A stretch of 64,000 nt of DNA from Oscillospiraceae bacterium (GTDB lineage Bacteria > Bacillota > Clostridia > Oscillospirales > Ruminococcaceae): positions 186,001 to 250,000 of the forward strand of contig CABIYQ010000001.1 in the NCBI GenBank assembly GCA_902362965.1, read 5' to 3'. Made by a program: the position numbers and the translations under genes. Under the pieces are notes generated by a model. It saw only the letters and a list, made by a program, of their open reading frames with translations, did not search any database and was not told where the DNA came from. Shown in pieces: positions 18,942 through 27,708 of this stretch (position 1 is its first letter; the number at the start of each line of letters is the position of its first letter).

Positions 18942-20318
18942 ATGAATAATAAAACAATATATAAACGTGCATTAAAGCTTGCAGTTCCCATGATGATTCA
19001 AAACGGCATTACAAATATGGTAAGTCTGATAGATAATGTTATGGTTGGAAGCTTAGGTACTGAAGCTATGACAGCAGTTTCTATTGTGGGGCAGCTTATT
19101 TTTGTTTTTAATTTGGCAATATTCGGAGGATTGTCTGGACCTGGAATTTACGGAGCACAGTTTTATGGGCAAAATAATATAGAAGGTGTCAGAAATACTT
19201 TCCGTATTAAGCAATGGATATGCGGATTTTGTCTTTTAATTGGATTATCTGTTTTTATTTTTAAAGGCGAAGCGTTAATCGGATTGTATTTACATGGAGA
19301 AAGTGATATTGTAGATCCTGTAATGACTATGAAATATGCAAAGCAGTACCTAACAATTATGCTGGGAGGTTTGCTGCCGTTTGCTGTAACTCAGATTTAT
19401 GCAAGCAGTTTACGTGAAACAGGAGACAGTATTAAGCCGATGGTTGCGGGTGTCTCGTCTGTAGTTATAGATATTGTATTTAATTATATGCTGATTTACG
19501 GTCATTTCGGAATGCCTAAACTGGGAGTTCAAGGCGCTGCTCTTGCTACTGTTTTGGCTAGAGTTGTGGAAATGTGTATAGTTGTAATATGGTCTTTTGC
19601 AAGGAGAAAAAAGCATAAATTTTTACAGGGAATATACCGGACATTTTTAGTTCCGAAAGAGCTTACTGTTAAAATTATTAAAAAAGGACTGCCCATATTT
19701 TTCAACGAATTTTTATGGGCAGGAGGACTTGCAGCATTAACACAGTGTTATTCTACACGCGGTCTTGAAATTATTTCGGGATTGAATATTTCAAATGCAA
19801 TATGTAATTTGCTTAATGTTGTGTTTGTTGCATTAGGATCGGCTATAGGCATTCTGATCGGTCAGACTTTGGGTGCGTCACAATATGAAAAAGCCAAAAA
19901 AGATTCGTTTCATCTTATGTGGTTTACAGGTATAATTTGTATTATTCTCACAGTAACCTTAATTTCTGTTTCAGGAATTTTCCCGGAATTTTATGATACT
20001 ACCTATGAGATTAAACATTATGGTCAATGGTTTATAATTATTACTGCTTTGTATTTCCCGATTCAGGGATTTTTAAATGCATTGTATTTTACCTTACGCT
20101 CCGGAGGAAAAACGCTTATTACCTTTTTCTTTGACAGTGTATATTCATGGGCTGTTACTCTTCCAATTGCCTTGATTCTCTGCAAATTAACAGATCTTCA
20201 TATTTTTGCAGTATATGCTATTGTACAGTCAGCAGATATAATTAAAGTTTTTATCGGTTATATTTTAATAAAAAAGGGAATATGGATCAGTAATTTGGTA
20301 GAAAGTGTAAATGAATAA
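18942..20318 (+). CDS. MATE family efflux transporter
   Basis: A 458-residue integral membrane protein with about 12 hydrophobic segments in two similar halves. The N-terminus (LKLAVPMMIQNGITNMVSLI, then DNVMVGSLGTEAMTAVS) is typical of MATE transporters, which expel drugs or metabolites using a sodium or proton gradient. MATE proteins and Wzx flippases belong to the same superfamily, and the gene follows the sugar transferase by 43 nt on the same strand, but the sequence looks like MATE rather than Wzx. The ribosome site is weak (AGTGG). A terminator follows. Confidence 0.9.
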   Translation: MNNKTIYKRALKLAVPMMIQNGITNMVSLIDNVMVGSLGTEAMTAVSIVGQLIFVFNLAIFGGLSGPGIYGAQFYGQNNIEGVRNTFRIKQWICGFCLLIGLSVFIFKGEALIGLYLHGESDIVDPVMTMKYAKQYLTIMLGGLLPFAVTQIYASSLRETGDSIKPMVAGVSSVVIDIVFNYMLIYGHFGMPKLGVQGAALATVLARVVEMCIVVIWSFARRKKHKFLQGIYRTFLVPKELTVKIIKKGLPIFFNEFLWAGGLAALTQCYSTRGLEIISGLNISNAICNLLNVVFVALGSAIGILIGQTLGASQYEKAKKDSFHLMWFTGIICIILTVTLISVSGIFPEFYDTTYEIKHYGQWFIIITALYFPIQGFLNALYFTLRSGGKTLITFFFDSVYSWAVTLPIALILCKLTDLHIFAVYAIVQSADIIKVFIGYILIKKGIWISNLVESVNE

Positions 20319-20330
20319 AAGTTAATCAAG

Positions 20331-20372
20331 TATTCATAGAGAACGTATTTTGTTTTCTATGAATATTTTTAT
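20331..20372 (+). terminator. Terminator after the MATE gene
   Basis: Perfect 10-bp arms TATTCATAGA (20331-20340) and TCTATGAATA (20356-20365) around a 15-nt loop, followed by TTTTTATAT. Confidence 0.7.
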
Positions 20373-20401
20373 ATAAAAGCTCTTTAAAGAATAGTTTATT
20401 A

Positions 20402-20434
20402 AATAAAAAGAGTTAATGTGTGAACATTAACTCT
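20402..20434 (-). terminator. Terminator of the aro operon
   Basis: Perfect 11-bp arms AGAGTTAATGT (20409-20419) and ACATTAACTCT (20424-20434) with a 4-nt loop. On the minus strand the stem is followed by TTTTTATTT. It overlaps the stop codon of the DUF4364 gene. Confidence 0.85.
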
Positions 20435-21017
20435 ATAAATCATCTGGATCAAAAATTTCTTCTTCATTATTTAAAGCAAAGTTTAATATTTTACTATAAA
20501 AACCGGTTGGATTAATCATAATATTTTTTCCAAGCAACTCAGCTTGGCTCAAATCCGGTGCAAATAGCTTTAAATCCATCAAGTCATCACCAATGTCAAG
20601 ACAACGGCAATGAACATAATATCCTTTTTCGAGTTTTATATACTCTATTTTGACTTCATTTTCATATTTTATTCGTGCAAAATACTTTAAAGCAGCTTGA
20701 ACGATTTTATCTCTATATGATTTAGGTACATACCCTCTTAAAGTTTTAGCACAATTTCTGCCTTTTTCTGTTAATTCAAATAATTTAATATTATTATCAT
20801 TGTTAACCTTTATAGAATCATTTTTTATGAGATAATCTATGGCATCCTGATAAAAAAAGTAATTTATAATTTCCGTTCCAACTGCTATGTCATATAATTG
20901 TTCAGAATCAATAGGCTTATTTATTCTATATAATAAATAGCATATAAGAATTTTCACTGTCTGAATATCTTTTAATTCAGGCGATGCTGCTTCAGACATT
21001 CTTGTAAAATTTTCCAT
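20433..21017 (-). CDS. DUF4364 family winged-helix-like protein
   Basis: A 194-residue protein matching the clostridial DUF4364 family: an N-terminal PadR/MarR-like winged helix (VKILICYLLYRINKP, then YLIKNDSI, LTEKGR at about 40-90) and a C-terminal half with no named fold. No biochemical role is established. It is the last gene of the aro operon and could be a small-molecule-responsive regulator, but this is inference. ATG 21017 was chosen because AAGGTG lies 6 nt upstream; the GTG at 21026 is part of that ribosome site. The aroC stop lies 10 nt before this start. Confidence 0.75.
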   Translation of the reverse strand: MENFTRMSEAASPELKDIQTVKILICYLLYRINKPIDSEQLYDIAVGTEIINYFFYQDAIDYLIKNDSIKVNNDNNIKLFELTEKGRNCAKTLRGYVPKSYRDKIVQAALKYFARIKYENEVKIEYIKLEKGYYVHCRCLDIGDDLMDLKLFAPDLSQAELLGKNIMINPTGFYSKILNFALNNEEEIFDPDDL

Positions 21018-21027
21018 AATAATCACC

Positions 21028-22122
21028 TTATGCGAAATTCGGGTAATCGAGCATATGAGATAATATACCTATATTCACGGCTGCTTCAACACAAGGTACA
21101 GCCCTAGGTACAATACAAGGATCGTGTCTGCCTTTGACATTCAAGACGTCATTGTGCATATTGCCATAATCAATAGTATCCTGAGGCTGTGAAATAGACG
21201 GCGTAGGTTTAATAGCTACTCTTAAAGTAATAGGCATACCTGATGAAATACCGCCAAGAATTCCTCCATGATTGTTTGTTTTTGTCTTAACATGACCTCT
21301 TTCATCAATATAGAAATCATCATTATTTTGACTTCCCACCATTTTTGCAGTTAAAAAACCTGCACCGAATTCCAGACCTTTTACAGCTGGAATGCCGAAT
21401 ATTAGCTGTGCCAAGGTATTTTCCAAACCATCAAATATAGGCGAACCAATTCCTGCTGGAACGTTAACACACGCACATTCAATGATGCCTCCCAACGATT
21501 CACAGCCTTTACGGGCTTTTTGAATATCGTCAAACATTTTTTCACCCTGCGCATCGTCGATTACCGGAAACTTTTTATATCTGATGTCAAGAATATCGTC
21601 TTTGCTGACATTTGTTCTATCAAATTCTTTATCTTTAATATTGTGAATTTCGGCAATATGAGCTCCGGTATAAATACCTCTTCTTTCAAGTATCTGAGCG
21701 CAGACTGCGCCTGCAAATACTAAAGGAGCTGTAAGTCTGCCTGAAAAGTGTCCGCCGCCTCTTATATCATTAAAACCTTTATATCTTACAGCGCCGGTAT
21801 AATCGGCATGACCCGGTCTTGCAAGCTTGGAAATATTTGAATAGTCCTGTGATCTTGTATCAGTATTTTGTATAAAAGCACATAGTGGTGTACCGGTAGT
21901 TTTGTCGTTATACATTCCGGACATTATCTGCGGCAAATCCTTTTCACTGCGCATTGTAGTTGTACCGTCTTTTTTAGGCGCACGTCTAGCCATGAAACGT
22001 CCCAATTCTTCAACGTTTATATATTCTCCTGGAGGAAGATTATCCATTACTACTCCAATTGCCGGACCGTGCGACTCCCCGAAAATTGAAATTGAAATAC
22101 GGTTATTCCAAAGTGATGACAT
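21028..22122 (-). CDS. aroC: Chorismate synthase
   Basis: A 364-residue enzyme, the usual length. It converts EPSP to chorismate with reduced FMN, the last step of the shikimate pathway. Family signatures are GESHGPAIG near the N-terminus, IRGGGHFSGRLTAP (about 125-138) and GRHDPCIVPRAVPC near the C-terminus. The start is ATG 22122 with AGGAGG 8 nt upstream, so its first 20 bases overlap the 3' end of aroA, indicating coupled translation. It sits in the order aroB-aroA-aroC-DUF4364. Confidence 0.97.
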   Translation of the reverse strand: MSSLWNNRISISIFGESHGPAIGVVMDNLPPGEYINVEELGRFMARRAPKKDGTTTMRSEKDLPQIMSGMYNDKTTGTPLCAFIQNTDTRSQDYSNISKLARPGHADYTGAVRYKGFNDIRGGGHFSGRLTAPLVFAGAVCAQILERRGIYTGAHIAEIHNIKDKEFDRTNVSKDDILDIRYKKFPVIDDAQGEKMFDDIQKARKGCESLGGIIECACVNVPAGIGSPIFDGLENTLAQLIFGIPAVKGLEFGAGFLTAKMVGSQNNDDFYIDERGHVKTKTNNHGGILGGISSGMPITLRVAIKPTPSISQPQDTIDYGNMHNDVLNVKGRHDPCIVPRAVPCVEAAVNIGILSHMLDYPNFA

Positions 22123-23335
22123 CAATTATTCCTCCTAATTTTTGATAATCTTTAAAAAAGTCCGGATAAGATTTTTCTACGGCGTCAGCATTTTTTATAA
22201 TAACGGGTTCAGAACATACGGTTGCAGCAATAGCTGCCGACATAGCAATTCTATGGTCGCCGAAGCTGTCGACCACGCCGCCTTTAAGTACTGAATGTAA
22301 TATTGATAAACCGTCATTTTCTGCTGTAATATTGCCTCCGAGAGCATTAAGTGCAGCTGAAGTAGATTCAAGCCGGTCGCTTTCTTTGATTTTAAGTCTT
22401 TCAGCGCCGTAAATTAAAGATTTCCCTTGACAAAAAGTACCTAATACGCCTAGAATTGGCACTAAATCAGGTATATCAGCTGCATTTATTGAAAAACCGT
22501 TTGGCTCATTGTTTTTATTATAACATAAATTCCTTGTAATTTCAACAATTTTCTTATCGCCCTGAAGACTATTTTCCATAAGGTTATTTATGCGTATATC
22601 ATTCCCCAATATATTTGCTACATAAAAAAATGCCGCTTGTGAATAATCTCCTTCAACAACAATGTTTTTAGGTTTATATTTCTGATTGCCTTTTATAAAA
22701 TAACCTTTTTCAGTTTCAGTAATTTCAATACCGAAAGTATTAAGACATTTTATTGTCATATCAGCATAAGGCTTTGATTCAAGAGCAGATGTCATTATTA
22801 TTTCGGAATCGCCATTCAGTAAAGGAAGTGCAAAAAGCATGCCGGTAATAAATTGTGAAGAAATATTACCCTCGAGTTTAAATTCACCGCATTTAAGCTT
22901 ACCGGACATATTAAACGGCATTGTATTATTATATTCAAATTTTATTCCATGTTTTGTAAGCTCACGTAAATACGGAGTGATAGGTCTTTCAGGAAGCCGT
23001 CCTTGACCAGTATATGTAGAATTAATACCCAATGCAGCAGTTATCGGAATTAAAAACCTTAAGGTAGAACCGCTTTCACAGCAGTCTATTTCTGCTATAT
23101 CCGATACATTATTTATACCGAGAACAGTTGCACTGTCCTCATTTATTTTAATATCCGCTCCAATAGCTGTTAGTGCATTAATGGTTGCATAAATATCCTT
23201 TGAAAAAGTAATATTTGAAATTTTGGACTGACCATTAGCCAGTGCGGCGCAAATTAACATTCTATGGGTCATGCTTTTAGATGACGGAATATTTACAGTT
23301 CCTATTAATTTAGAAGGAGTTATTTTAATATCCAT
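22103..23335 (-). CDS. aroA: EPSP synthase (3-phosphoshikimate 1-carboxyvinyltransferase)
   Basis: A 410-residue enzyme joining shikimate 3-phosphate and phosphoenolpyruvate. It begins with the substrate-binding PSSKSMTHRMLICAALANG, has the GSTLRFLIPI motif (about 86-95) in place of the LGNAGT(A)xR stretch, and carries the catalytic KESDRLES and DHRIAMSAAIA segments near the C-terminus. The GSxSxRF-like phosphate site suggests a class II-like enzyme, but this was not tested. It lies 11 nt after aroB and overlaps aroC. Confidence 0.96.
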   Translation of the reverse strand: MDIKITPSKLIGTVNIPSSKSMTHRMLICAALANGQSKISNITFSKDIYATINALTAIGADIKINEDSATVLGINNVSDIAEIDCCESGSTLRFLIPITAALGINSTYTGQGRLPERPITPYLRELTKHGIKFEYNNTMPFNMSGKLKCGEFKLEGNISSQFITGMLFALPLLNGDSEIIMTSALESKPYADMTIKCLNTFGIEITETEKGYFIKGNQKYKPKNIVVEGDYSQAAFFYVANILGNDIRINNLMENSLQGDKKIVEITRNLCYNKNNEPNGFSINAADIPDLVPILGVLGTFCQGKSLIYGAERLKIKESDRLESTSAALNALGGNITAENDGLSILHSVLKGGVVDSFGDHRIAMSAAIAATVCSEPVIIKNADAVEKSYPDFFKDYQKLGGIIDVITLE

Positions 23336-23346
23336 TGGATTCTCCC

Positions 23347-24396
23347 TTATATTTTATTTAAGATAAATTTTTCAAATTCGCTGATGCTGACTTTTTTTAT
23401 TTCAGCATGACCTATATTTTTACATAAAATGTAATTTATATCATAGCTTTCACACTTTTTGTCATTAGAACATAATTTAATCAGTTCATTAATCGGTGCA
23501 TCACAGCAAGAAGGCAGCTTATATGCTGTAACGCAAGAAATAAGCTTGTCTGTAATATATTTTTCGCATCCTCTTTCTGTTATCATGCACATACCGATAG
23601 AGACAGCGCTTCCGTGCGTATAGGTCTGATAATTATAATAGCTTTCGATAGCGTGACCGAGAGTGTGACCAAAATTCAGGATCATTCTTTCTCCGGTATC
23701 AAATTCATCGTTTTCAACAACATTACGTTTAATAGATATACATTTGTACACTATTTCATCTATTATTTCGTTCACATTATCCAATGTATGCGTTGCGATT
23801 AAATCAAAAAGCTCAGCGTCACGAATCATACCGTATTTTATAGCTTCCGCCATACCGTCAGATATAATTTCATCTGAAAGAGTAGATAGAACGTCAGAAT
23901 CGCATATCACGCATTTAGGCTGTTTAAATGCTCCAACGAGATTTTTTCCACAGGGGAGATCAATAGCTGTTTTACCTCCGACAGAAGAATCTATTTGTGC
24001 CAAAAGGGTAGTAGGGATCTGAATGTAGTCAAGTCCTCTTAGAAAAGTTGCTGCGGCATATCCCGCAATATCTCCGACAACGCCGCCGCCTAAAGCAATA
24101 ATGCAATCTGAACGGGTAATATTATTTTCGCAAAGAAATGTATATATTTCATTAAGCGTTTCACTTGATTTAGAGGCTTCTCCTGCGGGAAAAACAAATT
24201 TTGAAAGAGCAAATCCGTTTTCTTTCAATGAAAGTTCAATAGTTTTATAATATAGCTTATCGACAATATTATCTGTAATAACTGCTATTTTACGTGTAGA
24301 AACTGTATCTGCAATTATCTTTCCGCAATTTTTTATCAGACCTCTTTCAATAAAAATATCATATGAAGCACGTGTATTAATTTTAATTTTTTTCAA
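23347..24396 (-). CDS. aroB: 3-dehydroquinate synthase
   Basis: A 349-residue NAD- and metal-dependent enzyme that closes DAHP to 3-dehydroquinate. The NAD site GGGVVGDIAGYAAATFLRG, the PTTLLAQIDSSVGGKTA motif and the metal-binding FGHTLGHAIE are all present. The open frame starts at ATG 24405, but its only ribosome site, AAAGGA, abuts that ATG directly. The TTG at 24396 has the proper 9-nt spacing and gives the normal family start (MKKIKINTR). It is followed closely by aroA. Confidence 0.94.
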   Translation of the reverse strand: MKKIKINTRASYDIFIERGLIKNCGKIIADTVSTRKIAVITDNIVDKLYYKTIELSLKENGFALSKFVFPAGEASKSSETLNEIYTFLCENNITRSDCIIALGGGVVGDIAGYAAATFLRGLDYIQIPTTLLAQIDSSVGGKTAIDLPCGKNLVGAFKQPKCVICDSDVLSTLSDEIISDGMAEAIKYGMIRDAELFDLIATHTLDNVNEIIDEIVYKCISIKRNVVENDEFDTGERMILNFGHTLGHAIESYYNYQTYTHGSAVSIGMCMITERGCEKYITDKLISCVTAYKLPSCCDAPINELIKLCSNDKKCESYDINYILCKNIGHAEIKKVSISEFEKFILNKI

Positions 24397-24427
24397 ATTA
24401 ATCATTCCTTTTAGTATTATTGTGTTA

Positions 24428-24772
24428 TTATAAACGGCGGATTATGTACATATCTTCAACTGAACATCTGGTATACCGCAGTTTAAGCAAATCTTCCGAT
24501 TCAAAAATTGATGAAAAAATTTCTGCTCCGTCTTCAAAGCTTATTTCTTCATGCATAAGAAAAGATTCAACTGTATCAAGTAATTTATATGTAACCTTCT
24601 GACCATAAATATTTGTATATTCATCATATAAAGTTACAGCATAATTTTCTGCTTTTTTAAAAACATTATCAAAGGAATTAGCATGAAAAAGACGTATGCT
24701 TTCTTCGTACAAAATACGGCTTTCATTTTCTATCAGAAACTGAAATATCATTTTTATACCATATCGTTTCAT
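24428..24772 (-). CDS. DUF4288-like small protein
   Basis: A 114-residue soluble protein with the pattern of DUF4288 members: an N-terminal YGIKMIFQF strand, LYEESIRLFHANS, then an AxxKAE helix and a C-terminal strand region. No function is established for the family. It lies 21 nt after a membrane-protein gene and 22 nt before aroB on the same strand, so it is probably carried on the aro transcript. The ribosome site before its ATG is weak. The family assignment is from memory of the pattern and moderate. Confidence 0.6.
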   Translation of the reverse strand: MKRYGIKMIFQFLIENESRILYEESIRLFHANSFDNVFKKAENYAVTLYDEYTNIYGQKVTYKLLDTVESFLMHEEISFEDGAEIFSSIFESEDLLKLRYTRCSVEDMYIIRRL

Positions 24773-24793
24773 AATTTAACATATATAAAAGAT

Positions 24794-25543
24794 TTACATA
24801 AAGTCAAATGAAAAAGATTCTTTTTCAAACCATTTTCCTTTTTCTGCTTGTTCCGGAGTAAACCATCTTTCTCCATTTATATAGAGATCATCATCCTTCC
24901 ATTCAATTTTCACTTCTGTAAGAGGTCTTTTAACGCACAATTTTCTGTCATATCCCTTTACTTTATATGTGACTGATTTTCTTATAATGTCCATATCGTT
25001 AGGTTCAAGCATAACAGTAGTACTGCCGTTTGAACTGTCAGTTGTGTTTATTACTTCATATCTGTATTTGCCGGACGGCGATATACCTTCTTCTATAGTT
25101 TTTTTCACAGCTGGTGAAGCAAGATAGGAAGTAAATATAAAATACGCAAGAGAAGCCAGTATATAAATCAAAAGAAACATTGTTCCCAGAAGTGTTTTAG
25201 TACCTTCATTGGCTCCGCTGGCAAAAAATATTACAACAGCACATACTGCAAGAGGTATAATCATTTCCCATGATCCCAGACACATAAGTACAATAGGAAG
25301 AAGTGCAGGTATCATTATAAAGCTTGCAAGCTTAGTCGCAAATTGTTTTCTTGAATAAATCATCAGAATCATAGCAACAATAGAAATTGAAGACAGATAA
25401 GTACAGAACATAATTGGTTTTTCTATTATAACCTCATAAAAAACTGAACGAAAAGAAAGTACGCATAAATAAAAAGCGTATAATAAACCTAAAACGGAAG
25501 CAATCCGCTTGGTCCAGATATTTGAAAGTATACCAGACTTCAT
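24794..25543 (-). CDS. Uncharacterised membrane protein
   Basis: A 249-residue protein I do not recognise. Five or so hydrophobic segments fill the N-terminal 150 residues (about 13-32, 42-60, 70-90, 92-108, 118-140). A hydrophilic C-terminal domain of about 100 residues (SPSGKYRYEVINTTDSSNGS, then KVKGYDRKLCVKRPL and WKDDDLYINGERWFTP) resembles the extracytoplasmic DUF5412-type domain seen in some Firmicutes membrane proteins, but this is tentative. It is the first gene of the aro transcript, behind AAGGAG and its own promoter. A role in aromatic metabolism is not implied. Confidence 0.6.
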   Translation of the reverse strand: MKSGILSNIWTKRIASVLGLLYAFYLCVLSFRSVFYEVIIEKPIMFCTYLSSISIVAMILMIYSRKQFATKLASFIMIPALLPIVLMCLGSWEMIIPLAVCAVVIFFASGANEGTKTLLGTMFLLIYILASLAYFIFTSYLASPAVKKTIEEGISPSGKYRYEVINTTDSSNGSTTVMLEPNDMDIIRKSVTYKVKGYDRKLCVKRPLTEVKIEWKDDDLYINGERWFTPEQAEKGKWFEKESFSFDFM

Positions 25544-25600
25544 TTTTGTCTCCTTATAATTAAATATATTTATAATATTTATTAAAATCCAGATGTATAC

Positions 25601-25629
25601 ATTATATCATTATTTTTTAATACTGGCAA
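25601..25629 (-). promoter_or_regulatory. Promoter of the membrane protein-aro operon
   Basis: Minus strand TTGCCA (25629-25624), 17-bp spacer, TATAAT (25606-25601). It is back to back with the promoter for the TVP38 gene. Confidence 0.75.
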
Positions 25630-25650
25630 GTGTAAAAACGGAAAATATTA

Positions 25651-25678
25651 TTGCAAATTTTAAAAAAAGTGTTATAAT
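25651..25678 (+). promoter_or_regulatory. Promoter of the TVP38/TMEM64 gene
   Basis: TTGCAA (25651-25656), 16-bp spacer, TATAAT (25673-25678), about 60 nt before the start codon. Confidence 0.7.
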
Positions 25679-25743
25679 TAAATTTAGTATATATAAAATT
25701 TCATTAAACACCATAAAATAACAAAAACAATTGAGGTAGTAAA

Positions 25744-26457
25744 ATGTCTAAAAGAAAGAAAGTTTTTAAAATTATTATTTTATTATGCCTGATTATATTG
25801 TGTCTTGCTCTGACATGGTTTGTAATTATTCCATTTATTAAATATCTGTCAACTGACGAGGGAAGAATTTATATTCAGCAGAAAGTTGAAAGCTTTGGCA
25901 TTTTTGCCCCTCTTTTGTTTATACTGCTGGAAATAACGCAAATAATACTTGCTCTTATTCCGGGCGGACCTGTAGAGATGATAGGAGGAGTTTTGTTCGG
26001 AGCTATAGGAGGTCTTGTTTTATGTGAAATAGGAATTTTTCTTGCGACAGTTATTATATATAATTTAGTTAAAAAATTTGGACGGCCTCTTGTCAATGCT
26101 TTTGTTTCAGAAGAAAAATTCAAAAAGTTTAAATTTCTGCATGATGAAAAGAAACTTGAGCTTATTGTTTTTATAATTCTTATGATTCCGGGAACGCCTA
26201 AAGATGTAATAACTTATATGACATCCCTGACTGATATTAAACCCTTCAGATTCTATTTACTGGCAACTATTGCTAGAATACCGGCAGTTACTTCACTAAC
26301 ATTAATGGGTTCAACACTTAGCAAGGGAAAACCGGTCATGACTGTAATAATATTTTTAATTACCGGTGCTATAGGGATTACCGGAATATTTTTTAATAAT
26401 TATATAACGGCTAAAAGAAATAATAAAATTAATTATTTAAAACAAGAAAGAAAATAA
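25744..26457 (+). CDS. TVP38/TMEM64 family membrane protein
   Basis: A 237-residue integral membrane protein of the VTT (DedA-related) type. It has a hydrophobic N-terminal anchor (about 8-30), the conserved re-entrant region with PGGPVEMIGGVLFGAIGG (about 73-90), a second half-helix region with MIPGTPKDVITYMTSLTD (about 152-169) and a C-terminal helix. These proteins are thought to move lipids across membranes; the specific substrate is unknown. It has its own promoter and a weak terminator, so it is probably monocistronic. Confidence 0.88.
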   Translation: MSKRKKVFKIIILLCLIILCLALTWFVIIPFIKYLSTDEGRIYIQQKVESFGIFAPLLFILLEITQIILALIPGGPVEMIGGVLFGAIGGLVLCEIGIFLATVIIYNLVKKFGRPLVNAFVSEEKFKKFKFLHDEKKLELIVFIILMIPGTPKDVITYMTSLTDIKPFRFYLLATIARIPAVTSLTLMGSTLSKGKPVMTVIIFLITGAIGITGIFFNNYITAKRNNKINYLKQERK

Positions 26458-26463
26458 AAAAAC

Positions 26464-26494
26464 AGCTCACTTAAACAGTGAGCTTAAAATTTCT
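26464..26494 (+). terminator. Hairpin after the TVP38 gene
   Basis: Perfect arms AGCTCACT (26464-26471) and AGTGAGCT (26477-26484) around TAAAC, followed by TAAAATTTCTT. The U-tract is poor, so termination may be partial. Confidence 0.6.
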
Positions 26495-26499
26495 TCTCA

Positions 26500-26546
26500 T
26501 ACCACAAAAAACATAAATCAGGAGCAGTTTTACAAACTCCTGATTT
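26500..26546 (-). terminator. rpmB terminator
   Basis: Perfect 10-bp arms AAATCAGGAG (26515-26524) and CTCCTGATTT (26537-26546). On the minus strand the stem is followed by ATGTTTTTTG. Confidence 0.75.
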
Positions 26547-26561
26547 ATAAACGGTCAGCAA

Positions 26562-26750
26562 TTAGTTTGCTCTTTCAACCTTACCTGAACGAAGGCATCT
26601 TGAACATGCGTAGATATGACAAGGGGTACCCTTAACAATAGCTTTAACACGCTTAACGTTTGGTTTCCATGTTCTATTTGTTCTTCTATGTGAGTGAGAA
26701 ACCTTAATGCCGAATGTTACACCTTTACCGCAGATTTCACATTTTGCCAT
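26562..26750 (-). CDS. rpmB: 50S ribosomal protein L28
   Basis: A 62-residue L28 of the zinc-binding (C+) type: CEIC near the N-terminus and CSRC near the C-terminus form the zinc ribbon. GVTFGIKVSHSHRRTNRTW is the family signature. The start is ATG 26750 with GGGAGGTG 6 nt upstream; the GTG at 26759 is part of that site. It is monocistronic, with its own promoter and terminator. Confidence 0.96.
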   Translation of the reverse strand: MAKCEICGKGVTFGIKVSHSHRRTNRTWKPNVKRVKAIVKGTPCHIYACSRCLRSGKVERAN

Positions 26751-26796
26751 TGACTGCACCTCCCTTAACTTTACTTAACAAAAAGTCAACGTATAT

Positions 26797-26825
26797 ATTT
26801 TATCAGAAAAAACCAAAAAAATCAA
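26797..26825 (-). promoter_or_regulatory. rpmB promoter
   Basis: Minus strand TTGATT (26825-26820), 17-bp spacer, TAAAAT (26802-26797). The -35 region reads ACTTGATTTTT, also seen in two exopolysaccharide promoters of this window. Confidence 0.65.
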
Positions 26826-26883
26826 GTGTTTTTTCAAAAAATATAAAAAAAATTTTTAGAAAGAATTTATAGTTAATTTTTAC

Positions 26884-26912
26884 TTGAAATTTTTTTAATA
26901 ATATTGTATAAT
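26884..26912 (+). promoter_or_regulatory. Promoter of the M50-scpAB-dacF operon
   Basis: TTGAAA (26884-26889), 17-bp spacer, TATAAT (26907-26912), 43 nt before the ATG of the M50 gene. Confidence 0.8.
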
Positions 26913-26954
26913 AAAGATTAATTGTTTTTTATATAAAGAAAGGGTGGAAACATT

Positions 26955-27707
26955 ATGAATCTGAATACAAGTACTTTGCTTGAGATATTTACAAAAGTAA
27001 TAATTATATTTCTTATTCTGCCGGTTCATGAGTATGCTCATGCATGGGCAGCTCACAAAATGGGGGACGATACCGCTGCGTATTCCGGACGACTTACAAT
27101 GAATCCGTTGGCACATATTGATATTTTGGGCGCTTTATGTCTGCTGTTTACCGGATTTGGCTGGGCAAAGCCGGTTCCGATAAATCCTCTGAAATTTAAA
27201 AAACAGCGTTTAGGAGTAGCTGTAACTGCCGCTGCCGGACCGGCGTCAAACCTTTTGGTGGCGTTGATTGCATTTATTGGTTATCGGTTTATAACTGCGT
27301 CTGAATTTTTCAGAGACGGTATTTCCATTCTTTATTCTCAGTACAGTAATATAGATGATGTTCTTAATACACCTCTTAATGCATCAAGTCTTGAATTGAG
27401 TGCAAATGGAATGAATTACATGTTTTTTATTCTTTATATTCTGGAATGCTTCATATTGATAAATATAGGACTTGCTGTTTTTAACCTTTTACCTATTCCT
27501 CCTTTGGACGGTTCAAAAATATTAAGCTATTTTACAAGCTATAAGGTAGAAAGATGGATCGAAAAAAATTATATGATTATTAATGTTGTATTTTTGATTT
27601 TAGTAGTATCTGGTATACTTTCGGGTCCTCTTGGCTGGGTAAGAAATATTATTATTAAATTTTTATGGTTAATAACCGGATTTATTCCTAAGCTTATGGG
27701 AGCATAG
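26955..27707 (+). CDS. Site-2 protease family (M50) membrane metallopeptidase
   Basis: A 250-residue membrane protein of the short RseP/YwhC-like M50 group. The zinc motif HEYAH (25-29) lies in the first hydrophobic segment and the third ligand is in NLLPIPPLDGSK (about Asp183). Four to six membrane segments are visible and no PDZ domain is present. In this family the enzyme cuts substrates within the membrane; its targets here are unknown. The stop is 1 nt before scpA, the standard clostridial arrangement. Confidence 0.92.
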   Translation: MNLNTSTLLEIFTKVIIIFLILPVHEYAHAWAAHKMGDDTAAYSGRLTMNPLAHIDILGALCLLFTGFGWAKPVPINPLKFKKQRLGVAVTAAAGPASNLLVALIAFIGYRFITASEFFRDGISILYSQYSNIDDVLNTPLNASSLELSANGMNYMFFILYILECFILINIGLAVFNLLPIPPLDGSKILSYFTSYKVERWIEKNYMIINVVFLILVVSGILSGPLGWVRNIIIKFLWLITGFIPKLMGA

Positions 27708-27708
27708 C

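Noticed and set aside
18942..20318. Wzx flippase identity for the MATE gene
   Set aside because: The N-terminal sequence follows the MATE drug-transporter pattern; only the neighbouring sugar transferase suggests a flippase.
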